Assembly (NCBI RefSeq): GCF_003399765.1
Contig: NZ_NFZV01000028.1
Location: forward strand, 1 to 53,860
DNA: 53,860 nt
Direction: 5' to 3'
From: Alkalilimnicola ehrlichii
GTDB taxonomy: Bacteria > Pseudomonadota > Gammaproteobacteria > Nitrococcales > AK92
The first letter of the stretch is position 1. Each line of letters begins with the position of its first letter. The translations under genes were made by a program, and so were the position numbers. A model generated the notes under the pieces. The model was not told where the DNA came from. It did not search any database and saw only the letters and a program-made list of their open reading frames with translations. This document shows, in pieces, positions 35,444-43,151 of this stretch.

Positions 35444-35845
35444 ATGCCTAAGCAAAAGCGGGCGCCACGGTCCGGCCGCTCCGTTACCGTGCGACGCTCG
35501 AAAGGGTTGGGCCTGCGCTGTGCGATTGTGGCCGCTTTCTTTGCCTCGTTGGTGGCGCTAAGTGCGGTCGGGCTTGTGCCGCCGGCGCTTATCGGTGTCT
35601 ATTTCGCGATGAGTATCGTTTCGCTGGCTATGTACGGCCTCGACAAAGCCGCGGCAGAGCAGGGGCGCTGGCGCACTGCGGAGGCAAAGCTTCATCTTGT
35701 GGCGGTGGCCGGCGGCTGGCCGGGCGCCTTGCTGGCACAGCGGATGTTCCGCCATAAGACAAGAAAACGGTCGTTTCAGACCGTCTTCTGGTGCGCGGTC
35801 ATCGGCAACTGTGCAGCGTTTGTTTGGCTCCTATCCGCTAGCTAA
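35444..35845 (+). CDS. DUF1294 membrane protein
   Basis: A 133-residue protein with a basic N-terminal tail ([21 protein letters not shown]), two tight hydrophobic helices ([38 protein letters not shown]), and the DUF1294 core [49 protein letters not shown]. Family members often carry a cold-shock domain in front; here only a basic tail remains. GGGAGGAAGG precedes the ATG at 35444. Its last eight bases overlap the end of the convergent chemoreceptor gene. The function of the family is unknown. Confidence 0.85.
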   Translation: MPKQKRAPRSGRSVTVRRSKGLGLRCAIVAAFFASLVALSAVGLVPPALIGVYFAMSIVSLAMYGLDKAAAEQGRWRTAEAKLHLVAVAGGWPGALLAQRMFRHKTRKRSFQTVFWCAVIGNCAAFVWLLSAS

Positions 35846-37469
35846 TCTTAAAGCGGCTCACCAGCTGACTGAGTTGCTCGGCGAGCCCCGCCAGTTCCTC
35901 GCTGGAACGCGACGTTTGGCCGGCGCCCTCGGCGCTGCGTTCGGCTACGTCGTTGATTGCAATTATATTGCGATCCATTTCTGCGGCTACCGCGCCTTGT
36001 TCTTCCGACGCGCTGGCTATGTGCGTGCTCATCTCCTTGATGGTGCTAACGGCGCGGGTGATGGCGGATAGTGCCTTATAGGCGTGCTCTGCCTGGTCGA
36101 CCGTTTCTCGAGCGCGATCGCGACCGGCCGCCATTGCTTCAACGGTTTTCTTGGTCCCCGTTTGCAGGCGTTCGATCATGTCGTTGATCTCCTGCGTCGA
36201 TTCCTGGGTACGCTGCGCAAGTGCCCGCACTTCGTCGGCTACGACGGCAAAACCCCGCCCTTGGTCGCCGGCCCTGGCGGCTTCGATGGCGGCATTCAGC
36301 GCCAGCAAATTGGTTTGGTCGGCAACGCCATGAATGACGCTAAGCACCGTGCCGATGTCGCTGCTGTCTTGCTCCAAGCGCTGTATAGCTTCGGCGGCCT
36401 TTTCGACCTCTTCGGCCAGGACGGTAATGCCGTCTACCGTTGCTTCGACGACCCGCCGGCCATCTTGTGCTTCTCGGTCCGCTTCTTCCGCGGCCTGGGC
36501 GGCATCGGCCGTGTTACGAGCAACCTCCTGCACGGTGGTGCTTAGCTGGTTCATGGCAGCCGCGGCTTGGCTCGTCTCGCGCTGCTGAATGCTCATGCCC
36601 TCGCTGGTTTGCTCCGAGACGGTGGCCATTTCTTCCGCTGCCGACGCCATTTGCGCGACCGCGCTACCTATCTCGCTCAGCATTCCCCCAAGCTTTGTCT
36701 GTAGTTGTTCCGCACTCTCTGCGATCTGGCCTAGCTCGTCATGGGTCGTCCGCGCTACCGGTTGCGAGAAATCGCCGCCGGCGAGCCGGCGCAGATCGCC
36801 GACTAAGGCCTGGGTAGGGCGGAGAATGCTTCGCTGTACCATCGTAATGAAGACGAAGAACCCGACGGTTACGGCAAGGGCAACAAAGAGGATGCTCTGC
36901 ATGCTGGCGCGACCGGCGCGCGCGGTTGCTGCCGCCGAATCGTGCGCTATCTGGTCGGCAATCGTCTGCTCGATCGGAAACAGGATGCCGCTGAGTTCCT
37001 CGTGCTGCTCGGCCAGGACTTGATAGCCGACGTGGGCGCGATAGCCGCTTTGGCGGAAGGCTTCGAGGGCCGCGCGATAGCCTTCGCGAAGTTCCGTGTG
37101 TCCGCTCGCGAACGTTTCAAGCTGTACGCGTAGCTGCGGATCCTCCAGCCCTTGGGTAGCGTCCGCTAGGGCGTTGCGGACGGCTTCGTGCTCGTTTTGC
37201 AAGCGGCGCCAGGCGGTTGCTAGTCCTGTCTCGTCTTCGGCGGTTATGAGTAGGACGTTCCAGGCCGCAAGCTGAGCGTTGAAGCTGTCGTCAAGGTCGG
37301 CAATCAGGCTAAGGGTGTGTAAGTCCCTGTCAACCAACTGGCCGTAATGATTCAGGCTGCCGCGCAGTTCTAGAAACCCGAATGCTACGGCTACTAAAAC
37401 TAGGGCCGTTCCTCCGCCCGTGATGAGTAGTAATTTGTTGCGGATACTGGAGCTGATGATATGGAACAT
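35838..37469 (-). CDS. Methyl-accepting chemotaxis protein with helical sensor domain
   Basis: A 543-residue chemoreceptor. Helix 1 ([20 protein letters not shown]) and helix 2 ([19 protein letters not shown]) flank a roughly 150-residue all-helical periplasmic domain of the four-helix-bundle type ([22 protein letters not shown]). A HAMP domain and the signalling domain follow, with [38 protein letters not shown] at the tip. It ends SRFKIS with no CheR-docking pentapeptide. GAGG lies nine bases ahead of the ATG. It overlaps the convergent DUF1294 gene at the stops. The ligand is unknown. Confidence 0.92.
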   Translation of the reverse strand: MFHIISSSIRNKLLLITGGGTALVLVAVAFGFLELRGSLNHYGQLVDRDLHTLSLIADLDDSFNAQLAAWNVLLITAEDETGLATAWRRLQNEHEAVRNALADATQGLEDPQLRVQLETFASGHTELREGYRAALEAFRQSGYRAHVGYQVLAEQHEELSGILFPIEQTIADQIAHDSAAATARAGRASMQSILFVALAVTVGFFVFITMVQRSILRPTQALVGDLRRLAGGDFSQPVARTTHDELGQIAESAEQLQTKLGGMLSEIGSAVAQMASAAEEMATVSEQTSEGMSIQQRETSQAAAAMNQLSTTVQEVARNTADAAQAAEEADREAQDGRRVVEATVDGITVLAEEVEKAAEAIQRLEQDSSDIGTVLSVIHGVADQTNLLALNAAIEAARAGDQGRGFAVVADEVRALAQRTQESTQEINDMIERLQTGTKKTVEAMAAGRDRARETVDQAEHAYKALSAITRAVSTIKEMSTHIASASEEQGAVAAEMDRNIIAINDVAERSAEGAGQTSRSSEELAGLAEQLSQLVSRFKIS

Positions 37470-37659
37470 GGCGCGGCGACCTCGGAGTCGAGTGTGAGCG
37501 TGGTCTCTCTTCTAAGGTCGGCCGGTTGTGGAGAAATATTAACCGGGTTTTGGGAGGCGGGCGTTTATCGCCGCCGTGATACCGCTCGCTTGCGCCGTTG
37601 CGGCAGGTTCTATCGCGGTGAGCATGGCCTTTGTAGTAGGGGCGAGCCTTAACGTTTGA

Positions 37660-37678
37660 CGCCTCGACCATCGAGGCG
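37660..37678 (+). promoter_or_regulatory. Operator palindrome ahead of the PadR gene
   Basis: CGCCTCGACCATCGAGGCG has perfect 8-bp arms around a 3-bp spacer, 46 bp upstream of the PadR-family start. A near-identical palindrome lies upstream of arsH at 38136-38154, so the two are probably the operators of this PadR regulator (autoregulation plus control of arsH). Confidence 0.7.
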
Positions 37679-37723
37679 TATACTTTCGATGTTACCATTA
37701 CGTTTTGTAAGCTGAATGGCATA

Positions 37724-38095
37724 ATGGCTCGACGAATACCGGATTACAGCGATCCTGCCTATTGGCGCGGCACCATCAAGATGTCGCTCTCTAAGTTTTT
37801 TGTGCTTAGCGTGTTGCACCGAAAGCCCATGCACGGTTACGAGGTGGTGAAGGCCGTCGAGACGACCACCAAAGGCTGTTGCAGCCCTTCGGAAGGTACG
37901 GTTTACCCCGTTCTTAATGAGTTTGAAGCGGGAGGGTATTTGGTGTCTTCGATGGAGGTCGTGCAAGGGCGGGAGCGCAAGGTCTACGCCGTCACGGATA
38001 AAGGCCGCCACGCCTTTCAGATCGCTGTGGATGCCTGGTTGGAGGCGACGGACTGCATCCTCGCCAGTAAGGCTGCCGCTCAGGCGCAGCGTTAA
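37724..38095 (+). CDS. PadR-family repressor with a vicinal cysteine pair
   Basis: A 123-residue winged-helix regulator of the short PadR type: SLSKFFVLSVLHRKPMHGYEVVKAVE, the recognition part SPSEGTVYPVLNEFEAGGYLV, and VYAVTDKGRHAFQ in the wing, ending in a short dimerisation helix. Between the first helices and the SP-GTVYP motif it carries an unusual insert TTTKGCC with two adjacent cysteines, a third Cys lying near the C-terminus (TDCILASK). Cysteine pairs of this kind can bind trivalent arsenic. The gene lies upstream of arsH and both have the same operator, so an arsenical-responsive repressor is a reasonable hypothesis. Confidence 0.87.
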   Translation: MARRIPDYSDPAYWRGTIKMSLSKFFVLSVLHRKPMHGYEVVKAVETTTKGCCSPSEGTVYPVLNEFEAGGYLVSSMEVVQGRERKVYAVTDKGRHAFQIAVDAWLEATDCILASKAAAQAQR

Positions 38096-38135
38096 GGTCA
38101 CGACGGCGAGAGAGTGGCCTTATTTTTCGTCTTTA

Positions 38136-38154
38136 TGCATCGATCATCGAGGCA
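38136..38154 (+). promoter_or_regulatory. Operator palindrome ahead of arsH
   Basis: TGCATCGATCATCGAGGCA shares the half-site and spacer (ATCATCGAGGC) with the palindrome before the PadR gene and is symmetric at seven of eight arm positions. It lies 65 bp upstream of the arsH start. The arsH gene thus has its own regulated promoter rather than relying only on read-through. Confidence 0.65.
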
Positions 38155-38218
38155 TCGGTGGGGGATGCTTTTCAGTTCTCGCTGTATTTCATTGTCACCT
38201 TGAGAAGAGGGTATTGCT

Positions 38219-38971
38219 ATGAGGATTCGCCTGCTTTCCGACCCCGATGATTTGCCTGCGTTGGATACGCGTTTTGCGACTAAGCGTCCGGCGGCGGAAC
38301 TAATGGACCCGGTTGGCCATCCGCCGAGGATTCTGCTGCTGTACGGCTCGTTACGCGAGCGTTCTTACTCGCGGCTGGCGGTTGAAGAGGCGGCCCGCCT
38401 GTTGCGCTACTTCGGTGCCGAGCCGCGTATTTTCGATCCCAGCGATCTGCCCTTGCCCGATCAGGTAAAGGGGGACGATCATCCCGCCGTACAGGAGCTG
38501 CGGCAGCTTGCGCTGTGGTCCGAAGGGCAAGTCTGGTGCAGTCCCGAACGCCACGGACAGATTACGGGGGTGATGAAAACGCAAATCGATCATCTGCCGC
38601 TGAATATGGGCGGTATTCGTCCGACTCAGGGTAGGACGTTGGCGGTGATGCAGGTCTGCGGAGGTTCGCAGTCGTTCAATGCCGTCAATACGTTACGGTT
38701 GTTAGGGCGATGGATGCGCATGGTTACGATTCCGAACCAGTCCAGTGTGCCGAAGGCGTTTCAGGAATTCGACGCCGGCGGGCGGATGCGCCCCTCGTCG
38801 TTCTATGAGCGAATCGTCGATGTGATGGAGGAACTGGTACGTTTTACCGTCCTTTTACGCCCGCACACGGCGAGGTTGACCGACCGCTATTCCGAACGTA
38901 AGGAAACTGCCGGTCCGGCCGTGGACGCGGCGAACGATCTGTCGGCCATTGCCACGACCCCAGGCCGCTAA
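38219..38971 (+). CDS. arsH: ArsH, NADPH-dependent FMN oxidoreductase of arsenic resistance
   Basis: A 250-residue flavoprotein. The FMN-binding motif [52 protein letters not shown] and [24 protein letters not shown] are all ArsH hallmarks and the length matches. ArsH oxidises trivalent organoarsenicals, such as methylarsenite, to less toxic pentavalent forms and can reduce quinones. The ATG at 38219 follows GAAGAGGG. It is preceded by a PadR regulator and a shared operator; no arsB, arsC or ArsR gene lies in the window, so this is an arsH-only detoxification unit. Confidence 0.93.
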   Translation: MRIRLLSDPDDLPALDTRFATKRPAAELMDPVGHPPRILLLYGSLRERSYSRLAVEEAARLLRYFGAEPRIFDPSDLPLPDQVKGDDHPAVQELRQLALWSEGQVWCSPERHGQITGVMKTQIDHLPLNMGGIRPTQGRTLAVMQVCGGSQSFNAVNTLRLLGRWMRMVTIPNQSSVPKAFQEFDAGGRMRPSSFYERIVDVMEELVRFTVLLRPHTARLTDRYSERKETAGPAVDAANDLSAIATTPGR

Positions 38972-39135
38972 CGTGGACGACATCTCGCAACGCGGTGCGG
39001 TTGGTAACCGCATCGCCTCAATCCCAACGCGTTGAAGTTGTGGGGCAGGGCTGTGGCGGTTCTATGGCTGCGGCTTGGCTTGCAGAGCGTTAGATAAACC
39101 CTATCTCGCGGGACTATAGCGAGGGAGGTAGGGCT

Positions 39136-40803
39136 ATGAATGGCGGTTATGCAGCGAAGCTAACGGGTGCCGTCCGGGCAACCGGCAGATCTATGCAGCG
39201 GCGGGCGATTAGAGTTGGCCTCGCCCTTGCGGTAGCGGTGATGCCGGTTGCGCTTGTGGCGCAAGAAGGAGGCGACGAGGGAAACAGTATCGGCACGGTG
39301 GATTTCGGCGTCGACTGCCAGGAGGCGGTGCAGGAGGATTTCGATCGGGCTTTGGCACTGTTGCATCATATGATGTATTCGGAGGCGCAAGAGGCTTTCG
39401 CGTCGATTGCCGAGGCGGACCCGAATTGCGGCATGGCCTATTGGGGTGTTGCGAGCACGTTATTTCAGCCCTTATGGCCGACTCGACCGAGCGAAGCGGA
39501 GCTGGAACAGGGGCTTAGCGCCGTCGAGACGGCGGAAGGTCTGGTGCAGGACGAGCGGGAGCGCAATTTGGTTGCCGCCACCAAAGCGTTCTTCGAGCAC
39601 CCGGAAGACGACGATTACTGGGCTCGCCTCGAACGCTGGGCCGATGGCATGGAAAACGCTTACCAAGCCAATCCGGACGACCTGGATACGGCGGCTTTGT
39701 ATGGCCTAGCGTTGGTTACCGTCGCGCCGAGGGCGGACGATCGGCATGCGCTGCACGATGAGGCCGAAGCTATTCTGCGGGCGGTTTTCGAGGAGGAGCC
39801 GACGCACCCCGGCGCTATTCACTACAGCATTCATTCCACCGATGTCGACGGCCGCGCCGAAAATGCGTTGGATATGGTGGAAGTTTATGGCGCTATTGCC
39901 CCTAATGTAGCGCACGCGCTGCATATGCCTTCGCATATTTACGTACGCTTGGGGGATTGGCCCGAGGTGATCGATTGGAACCGCCGCTCGGCCGACGCCG
40001 CATTGCGCGAGCCCGTCGACGGTGCAGCCTCGCATCATTATATTCACGCGCTGGACTACCTCCTCTACGCTTACTTGCAACGGGGCGAGGACGCGCAGGC
40101 GTGGATGCTGTTCGAGGAAGTGTTGGCGGTAGAGAGGCACCAGCCGACTTTTATTAGTGCCTTTCATGCGGCGGCTATGCCGGCGCGCTTTACCGTGGAG
40201 CGACGGCGGTGGGAAGAGGCGGCCATGCTGCCGCCGCGGACTCCCGAGTACCTGCCTTGGGAAGAAGCGCAGTGGGCGGAAGGCTTGACGTGGTATGCGC
40301 GCGGTTTAGGCGGCGTTCACATCGGCGATATCGACCGTGCGGAGGAGGCCGCGCAAAGGCTTGAGGCCTTGCGGGACGATGCGTTGGCCGCCGGCGAGGA
40401 AGGGTTTGCAACCTATATCGAGATTGACCGCCGCATCCTGGCAGGCTGGTTGGCGCGTACGGCCGGTCGTTATGAAGAAGCCGTCGCCTCGATGCGCTCT
40501 GCTGTCGAGCTGGAGGCCAGCGTGGAGAAAGACCCGACCACCCCAGGGGCCTTGTTGCCTCCCAATGAGGCTTTGGGCGATCTCTTGATGGATTTGGGGC
40601 GCCCCAATGAGGCGTTGGAGGCTTATCGGGCTGCCGAGGAGGTTTGGCCGGGTCGTTATAACACTCTGCTGGGGGCCGCTCGTGCCGCCGTTGCCGTTGG
40701 CGACGAGGAGGCGGCACGAACCTACTACCGCGGACTGTTGGAGATTGCCCCTGAGTCGACGCGCCTTGGCGCGAACGAAGCCAGAGCGTTTCTCGAACGC
40801 TGA
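39136..40803 (+). CDS. Exported TPR-repeat protein
   Basis: A 555-residue acidic protein with a twin-basic start (MQRRAIRVGLALAVAVMPVALVAQ) that looks like a Sec signal peptide once the first 18 residues are allowed for; an internal Met at 19 could be the real start. The body is built of tetratricopeptide-like helices (FDRALALLHHMMYSEAQEAFASIAEADPNCGMAYWGVA near the N-terminus; ALGDLLMDLGRPNEALEAYRAAEEVWPGRYNTLLGAARAAVAVGDEEAARTYY near the C-terminus). HYSIHSTD and ALHMPSHIYVRLGDW are conserved in this uncharacterised family. GGGAGG precedes the ATG. Probably a periplasmic scaffold; the partner is unknown. Confidence 0.82.
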   Translation: MNGGYAAKLTGAVRATGRSMQRRAIRVGLALAVAVMPVALVAQEGGDEGNSIGTVDFGVDCQEAVQEDFDRALALLHHMMYSEAQEAFASIAEADPNCGMAYWGVASTLFQPLWPTRPSEAELEQGLSAVETAEGLVQDERERNLVAATKAFFEHPEDDDYWARLERWADGMENAYQANPDDLDTAALYGLALVTVAPRADDRHALHDEAEAILRAVFEEEPTHPGAIHYSIHSTDVDGRAENALDMVEVYGAIAPNVAHALHMPSHIYVRLGDWPEVIDWNRRSADAALREPVDGAASHHYIHALDYLLYAYLQRGEDAQAWMLFEEVLAVERHQPTFISAFHAAAMPARFTVERRRWEEAAMLPPRTPEYLPWEEAQWAEGLTWYARGLGGVHIGDIDRAEEAAQRLEALRDDALAAGEEGFATYIEIDRRILAGWLARTAGRYEEAVASMRSAVELEASVEKDPTTPGALLPPNEALGDLLMDLGRPNEALEAYRAAEEVWPGRYNTLLGAARAAVAVGDEEAARTYYRGLLEIAPESTRLGANEARAFLER

Positions 40804-40805
40804 GG

Positions 40806-41294
40806 TTAGCGGTCGATCGCCTTTTTCGGCGGCAGCAGTTGGCCTGTCCAAGCTGGCGATTCCTCGACCTCCACATCGTGCGGGTGCAGTTCTTCTCCGC
40901 ATTCGGCGCAAGTGAGTATGCCGCGCGTATAAGCGCCGCATGCCCGGTGCCGGTGCCGAATGGGCGGCCCGGCTTCGTCCGCCATGTGGCGATCTCCCCA
41001 GTGTACGAGCGACAGGATGACCGGATACAGGTCTCGCCCTTTCTCGGTTAGGCGATATTCCTCGCGCCGCGGCCGTTCTTGGTACGGTCGTTTCTCCAGA
41101 ACGCCGGCGTTGACGAGTTTTTTCAGGCGGTCGGCCAAAACATGACGGGTGACGCCCAGCCGCGCTTCGAAATCGTCAAAGCGCCGGACGCCCAGAAAAC
41201 AGTCGCGAAGAACGATCAGCGTCCACCGATCGCCGACCACGGATAGCGTTCGCGATAGCGAGCATGGCTCTTGATCCAGGTTTTCCCAACGCAT
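40806..41294 (-). CDS. HxlR-family regulator with a C-terminal zinc-ribbon-like tail
   Basis: A 162-residue winged-helix protein: CSLSRTLSVVGDRWTLIVLRDCFLGVRRFDDFEARLGVTRHVLADRLKKLVNAGVL is a canonical HxlR core, with the conserved Cys at position 11. The tail contains CGAYTRG and CAECGEELHPHDV, a likely zinc ribbon seen in a subset of HxlR proteins. AGGAG lies five bases ahead of the ATG at 41294. It is divergent from the SDR gene at 41448, and two copies of the operator GTTCTGAAACAGAAC lie in the 153-bp gap. It most likely represses itself and the SDR-isomerase pair. The stop codon is three bases from that of the convergent TPR gene. Confidence 0.88.
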   Translation of the reverse strand: MRWENLDQEPCSLSRTLSVVGDRWTLIVLRDCFLGVRRFDDFEARLGVTRHVLADRLKKLVNAGVLEKRPYQERPRREEYRLTEKGRDLYPVILSLVHWGDRHMADEAGPPIRHRHRACGAYTRGILTCAECGEELHPHDVEVEESPAWTGQLLPPKKAIDR

Positions 41295-41387
41295 GACGAC
41301 TCCTATTGGCTAGACCTTTCGCTTGCCCGGCGCGCTGAACTGGCAACTCTATGCGTGAAGGCGTCCTAAACCAGTATAGCTTGACAG

Positions 41388-41402
41388 GTTCTGAAACAGA
41401 AC
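41388..41402. promoter_or_regulatory. HxlR operator, copy 1
   Basis: GTTCTGAAACAGAAC is a perfect 6-3-6 palindrome following TTGACAG. A second copy lies 32 bp downstream on the same face of the helix. Both fall between the divergent HxlR and SDR genes. Confidence 0.72.
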
Positions 41403-41419
41403 TGTACTTTGACAGGTAA

Positions 41420-41434
41420 GTTCCGAAACAGAAC
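41420..41434. promoter_or_regulatory. HxlR operator, copy 2
   Basis: GTTCCGAAACAGAAC differs from copy 1 by one base and also follows a TTGACAGGT sequence, so a block of about 30 bp is directly repeated. It ends 13 bp before the SDR start codon, where bound protein would block transcription or translation. Confidence 0.7.
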
Positions 41435-41447
41435 CTAGGGGTTTGCT

Positions 41448-42182
41448 ATGAGTCCAGCGGTCTTGGTGATAGGGGCGGGCGATGCCACCGGCAGCGCAAT
41501 TGCTAAGCGTTTTGCGCGGGAGGGTTATGTCGCCTGCGTAGCGCGGCGAAACGAAGCCAAGCTTGCGCCGTTAGTGACGGCGATAGAGGGCGAAGGCGGG
41601 CAGGCGCGGGCATTCGGCTGCGATGCGCGGCAGGAAGATCAGGTGGTCGATACGGTGCAGACCATCGAGCAAGAGGTCGGGCCGATCGAGGTGGTGGTTT
41701 TCAACATCGGCGCGAACGTTTACTTCCCCCTGCTCGAAACCACGGCGAGGGTGTATCGCAAGGTCTGGGAAATGGCGGCCTATGCGGGCTTTCTGACCGG
41801 GCGGGAAGCCGCCCGAGTGATGCTGCCCCGGCAACGGGGGACGATTATTTTTACCGGCGCCACCGCCGGCGTCCGCGGCCGTGCCGGCTTTTCGGCGTTT
41901 TCGGGGGCGAAGCATGCGTTGCGCTCCTTGGCCGAGAGTATGGCTCGCGAGCTTGGGCCGCAGGGTATTCACGTAGCGCACCCGATCGTGGACGGCGCCA
42001 TCGATACCGATTTTATTCGCGAAAACTTTCCCGAACGTTACGCCACGAAAGCGCAGGCTGGAATCGTTAACCCGGATCATATCGCCGACGTGTATTGGCA
42101 GCTGCATACCCAACCGCGCGACTGCTGGACGTTTGAGCTAGATCTACGGCCGTGGAGCGAGAGCGTTTTCGGCATCCGCTAA
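41448..42182 (+). CDS. SDR-fold protein lacking the catalytic Tyr and Ser
   Basis: A 244-residue short-chain dehydrogenase homolog. The nucleotide-binding start LVIGAGDATGSAIAKRF is kept, but the usual NNAG is FNIGAN, the YxxxK motif is replaced by F151-SGA-K155, and the catalytic serine position in TGATAG is Ala or Thr. Redox chemistry of the classical kind is therefore doubtful; binding or a modified reaction is more likely. AGGGG precedes the ATG. It is followed by a DsbA-family isomerase 22 nt later and controlled by the divergent HxlR regulator. It keeps the family fold and length, so it is not simply a decayed gene. Confidence 0.82.
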   Translation: MSPAVLVIGAGDATGSAIAKRFAREGYVACVARRNEAKLAPLVTAIEGEGGQARAFGCDARQEDQVVDTVQTIEQEVGPIEVVVFNIGANVYFPLLETTARVYRKVWEMAAYAGFLTGREAARVMLPRQRGTIIFTGATAGVRGRAGFSAFSGAKHALRSLAESMARELGPQGIHVAHPIVDGAIDTDFIRENFPERYATKAQAGIVNPDHIADVYWQLHTQPRDCWTFELDLRPWSESVFGIR

Positions 42183-42204
42183 AACCAACGACGGAGTTTG
42201 GACG

Positions 42205-42794
42205 ATGACTAAACAAATAGCGTTTTTCTTCGATGTCGGCAGCCCCGCGAGCTATCTGGCATGGACGCAGCTACCCGCTATTGCGGAGGCAGCGGGCGCC
42301 GAGATTGTCTGGAAACCGATGCTTCTCGGCGGCGTTTTTAAAGCTACCGGCAATCGGTCGCCGGCGGAAGTGGCGGCAAAGAGTCGCTATACCCGGCAGG
42401 ACTTTAGCCGTTATGCGGAGCGTTACGGGGTACCGTTTCAGCACAACCCCTACTTTCCCATCAATACCCTGTTGCTGATGCGCGGTGCGGAAGCGTTTCG
42501 CGAAACGCCGCAGTTTCAACCCTATCTGCGTGCCGTTTTCGAGGCGATTTGGGTTGAGCCACGCAATCTTAACGAGCCTGAAGAACTCGCGCAGGTGTTG
42601 GCCCAGGCCGGTTTCGACCCCGCGCAGGTGTTGGCGCGGGCGCAGGCGCCGGAGGTTAAGGCGCGGTTGAAGGTAACGACTGAGGAGGCTGTCGCGCGCG
42701 GCGTGTTTGGGGCGCCGACGTTTTTGTCGGCGATGATATGTGGTTCGGCCAGGATCGCTTGGATTGGGTCGCGGCGGCGTTACGCAAACGCTGA
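42205..42794 (+). CDS. 2-hydroxychromene-2-carboxylate isomerase-like DsbA-family protein, one-base frameshift
   Basis: A protein of the kappa-GST/HCCA-isomerase group, 196 residues if one T is added to the T5 run at 42721-42725. It starts IAFFFDVGSPASYLAWTQLP with the conserved serine in place of the DsbA cysteines and shows MLLGGVFKATGN, HNPYFPINTLLLMRGA and GVFGAPTF. In the restored frame the end reads VGDDMWFGQDRLDWVAAALRKR, the family's typical C-terminus. As given, the frame runs on to 42882 with an unrelated tail. GGAG supports the ATG. Family members isomerise aromatic breakdown products with glutathione. It is co-transcribed with the SDR gene. Confidence 0.8.
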
Positions 42795-43151
42795 CTGTTG
42801 CTTCACCCTCAGGCGTCTGGCCTCGGTTTGTCGGATTATCTGTGATAAATTTCCGCCCGATTGCAATGCTTCGTTAAATTAAGATAGAAGAAACGGGTAA
42901 TAAAAACGCTTAGCCTGGTCGACCCGAAGGGGGCATTGACGCGCTTTTGTCGCGACGCGAGGCAGTCGCTCCCCCTTAGCTACGTTTACCTTTGCGCCGC
43001 AAACTATCTTTACTAACGCTTAGGGGGCGGCTCGGTAGCCGGTGTGTTACCGATTAGCCGGATTGGGGGGCGATGGGCACGCGGGTCGTGGCGCGTATGG
43101 CCGCGAAGACGTAACGACGCTGCGTGCCCATCGGGTAATACGAGTCCGTTT

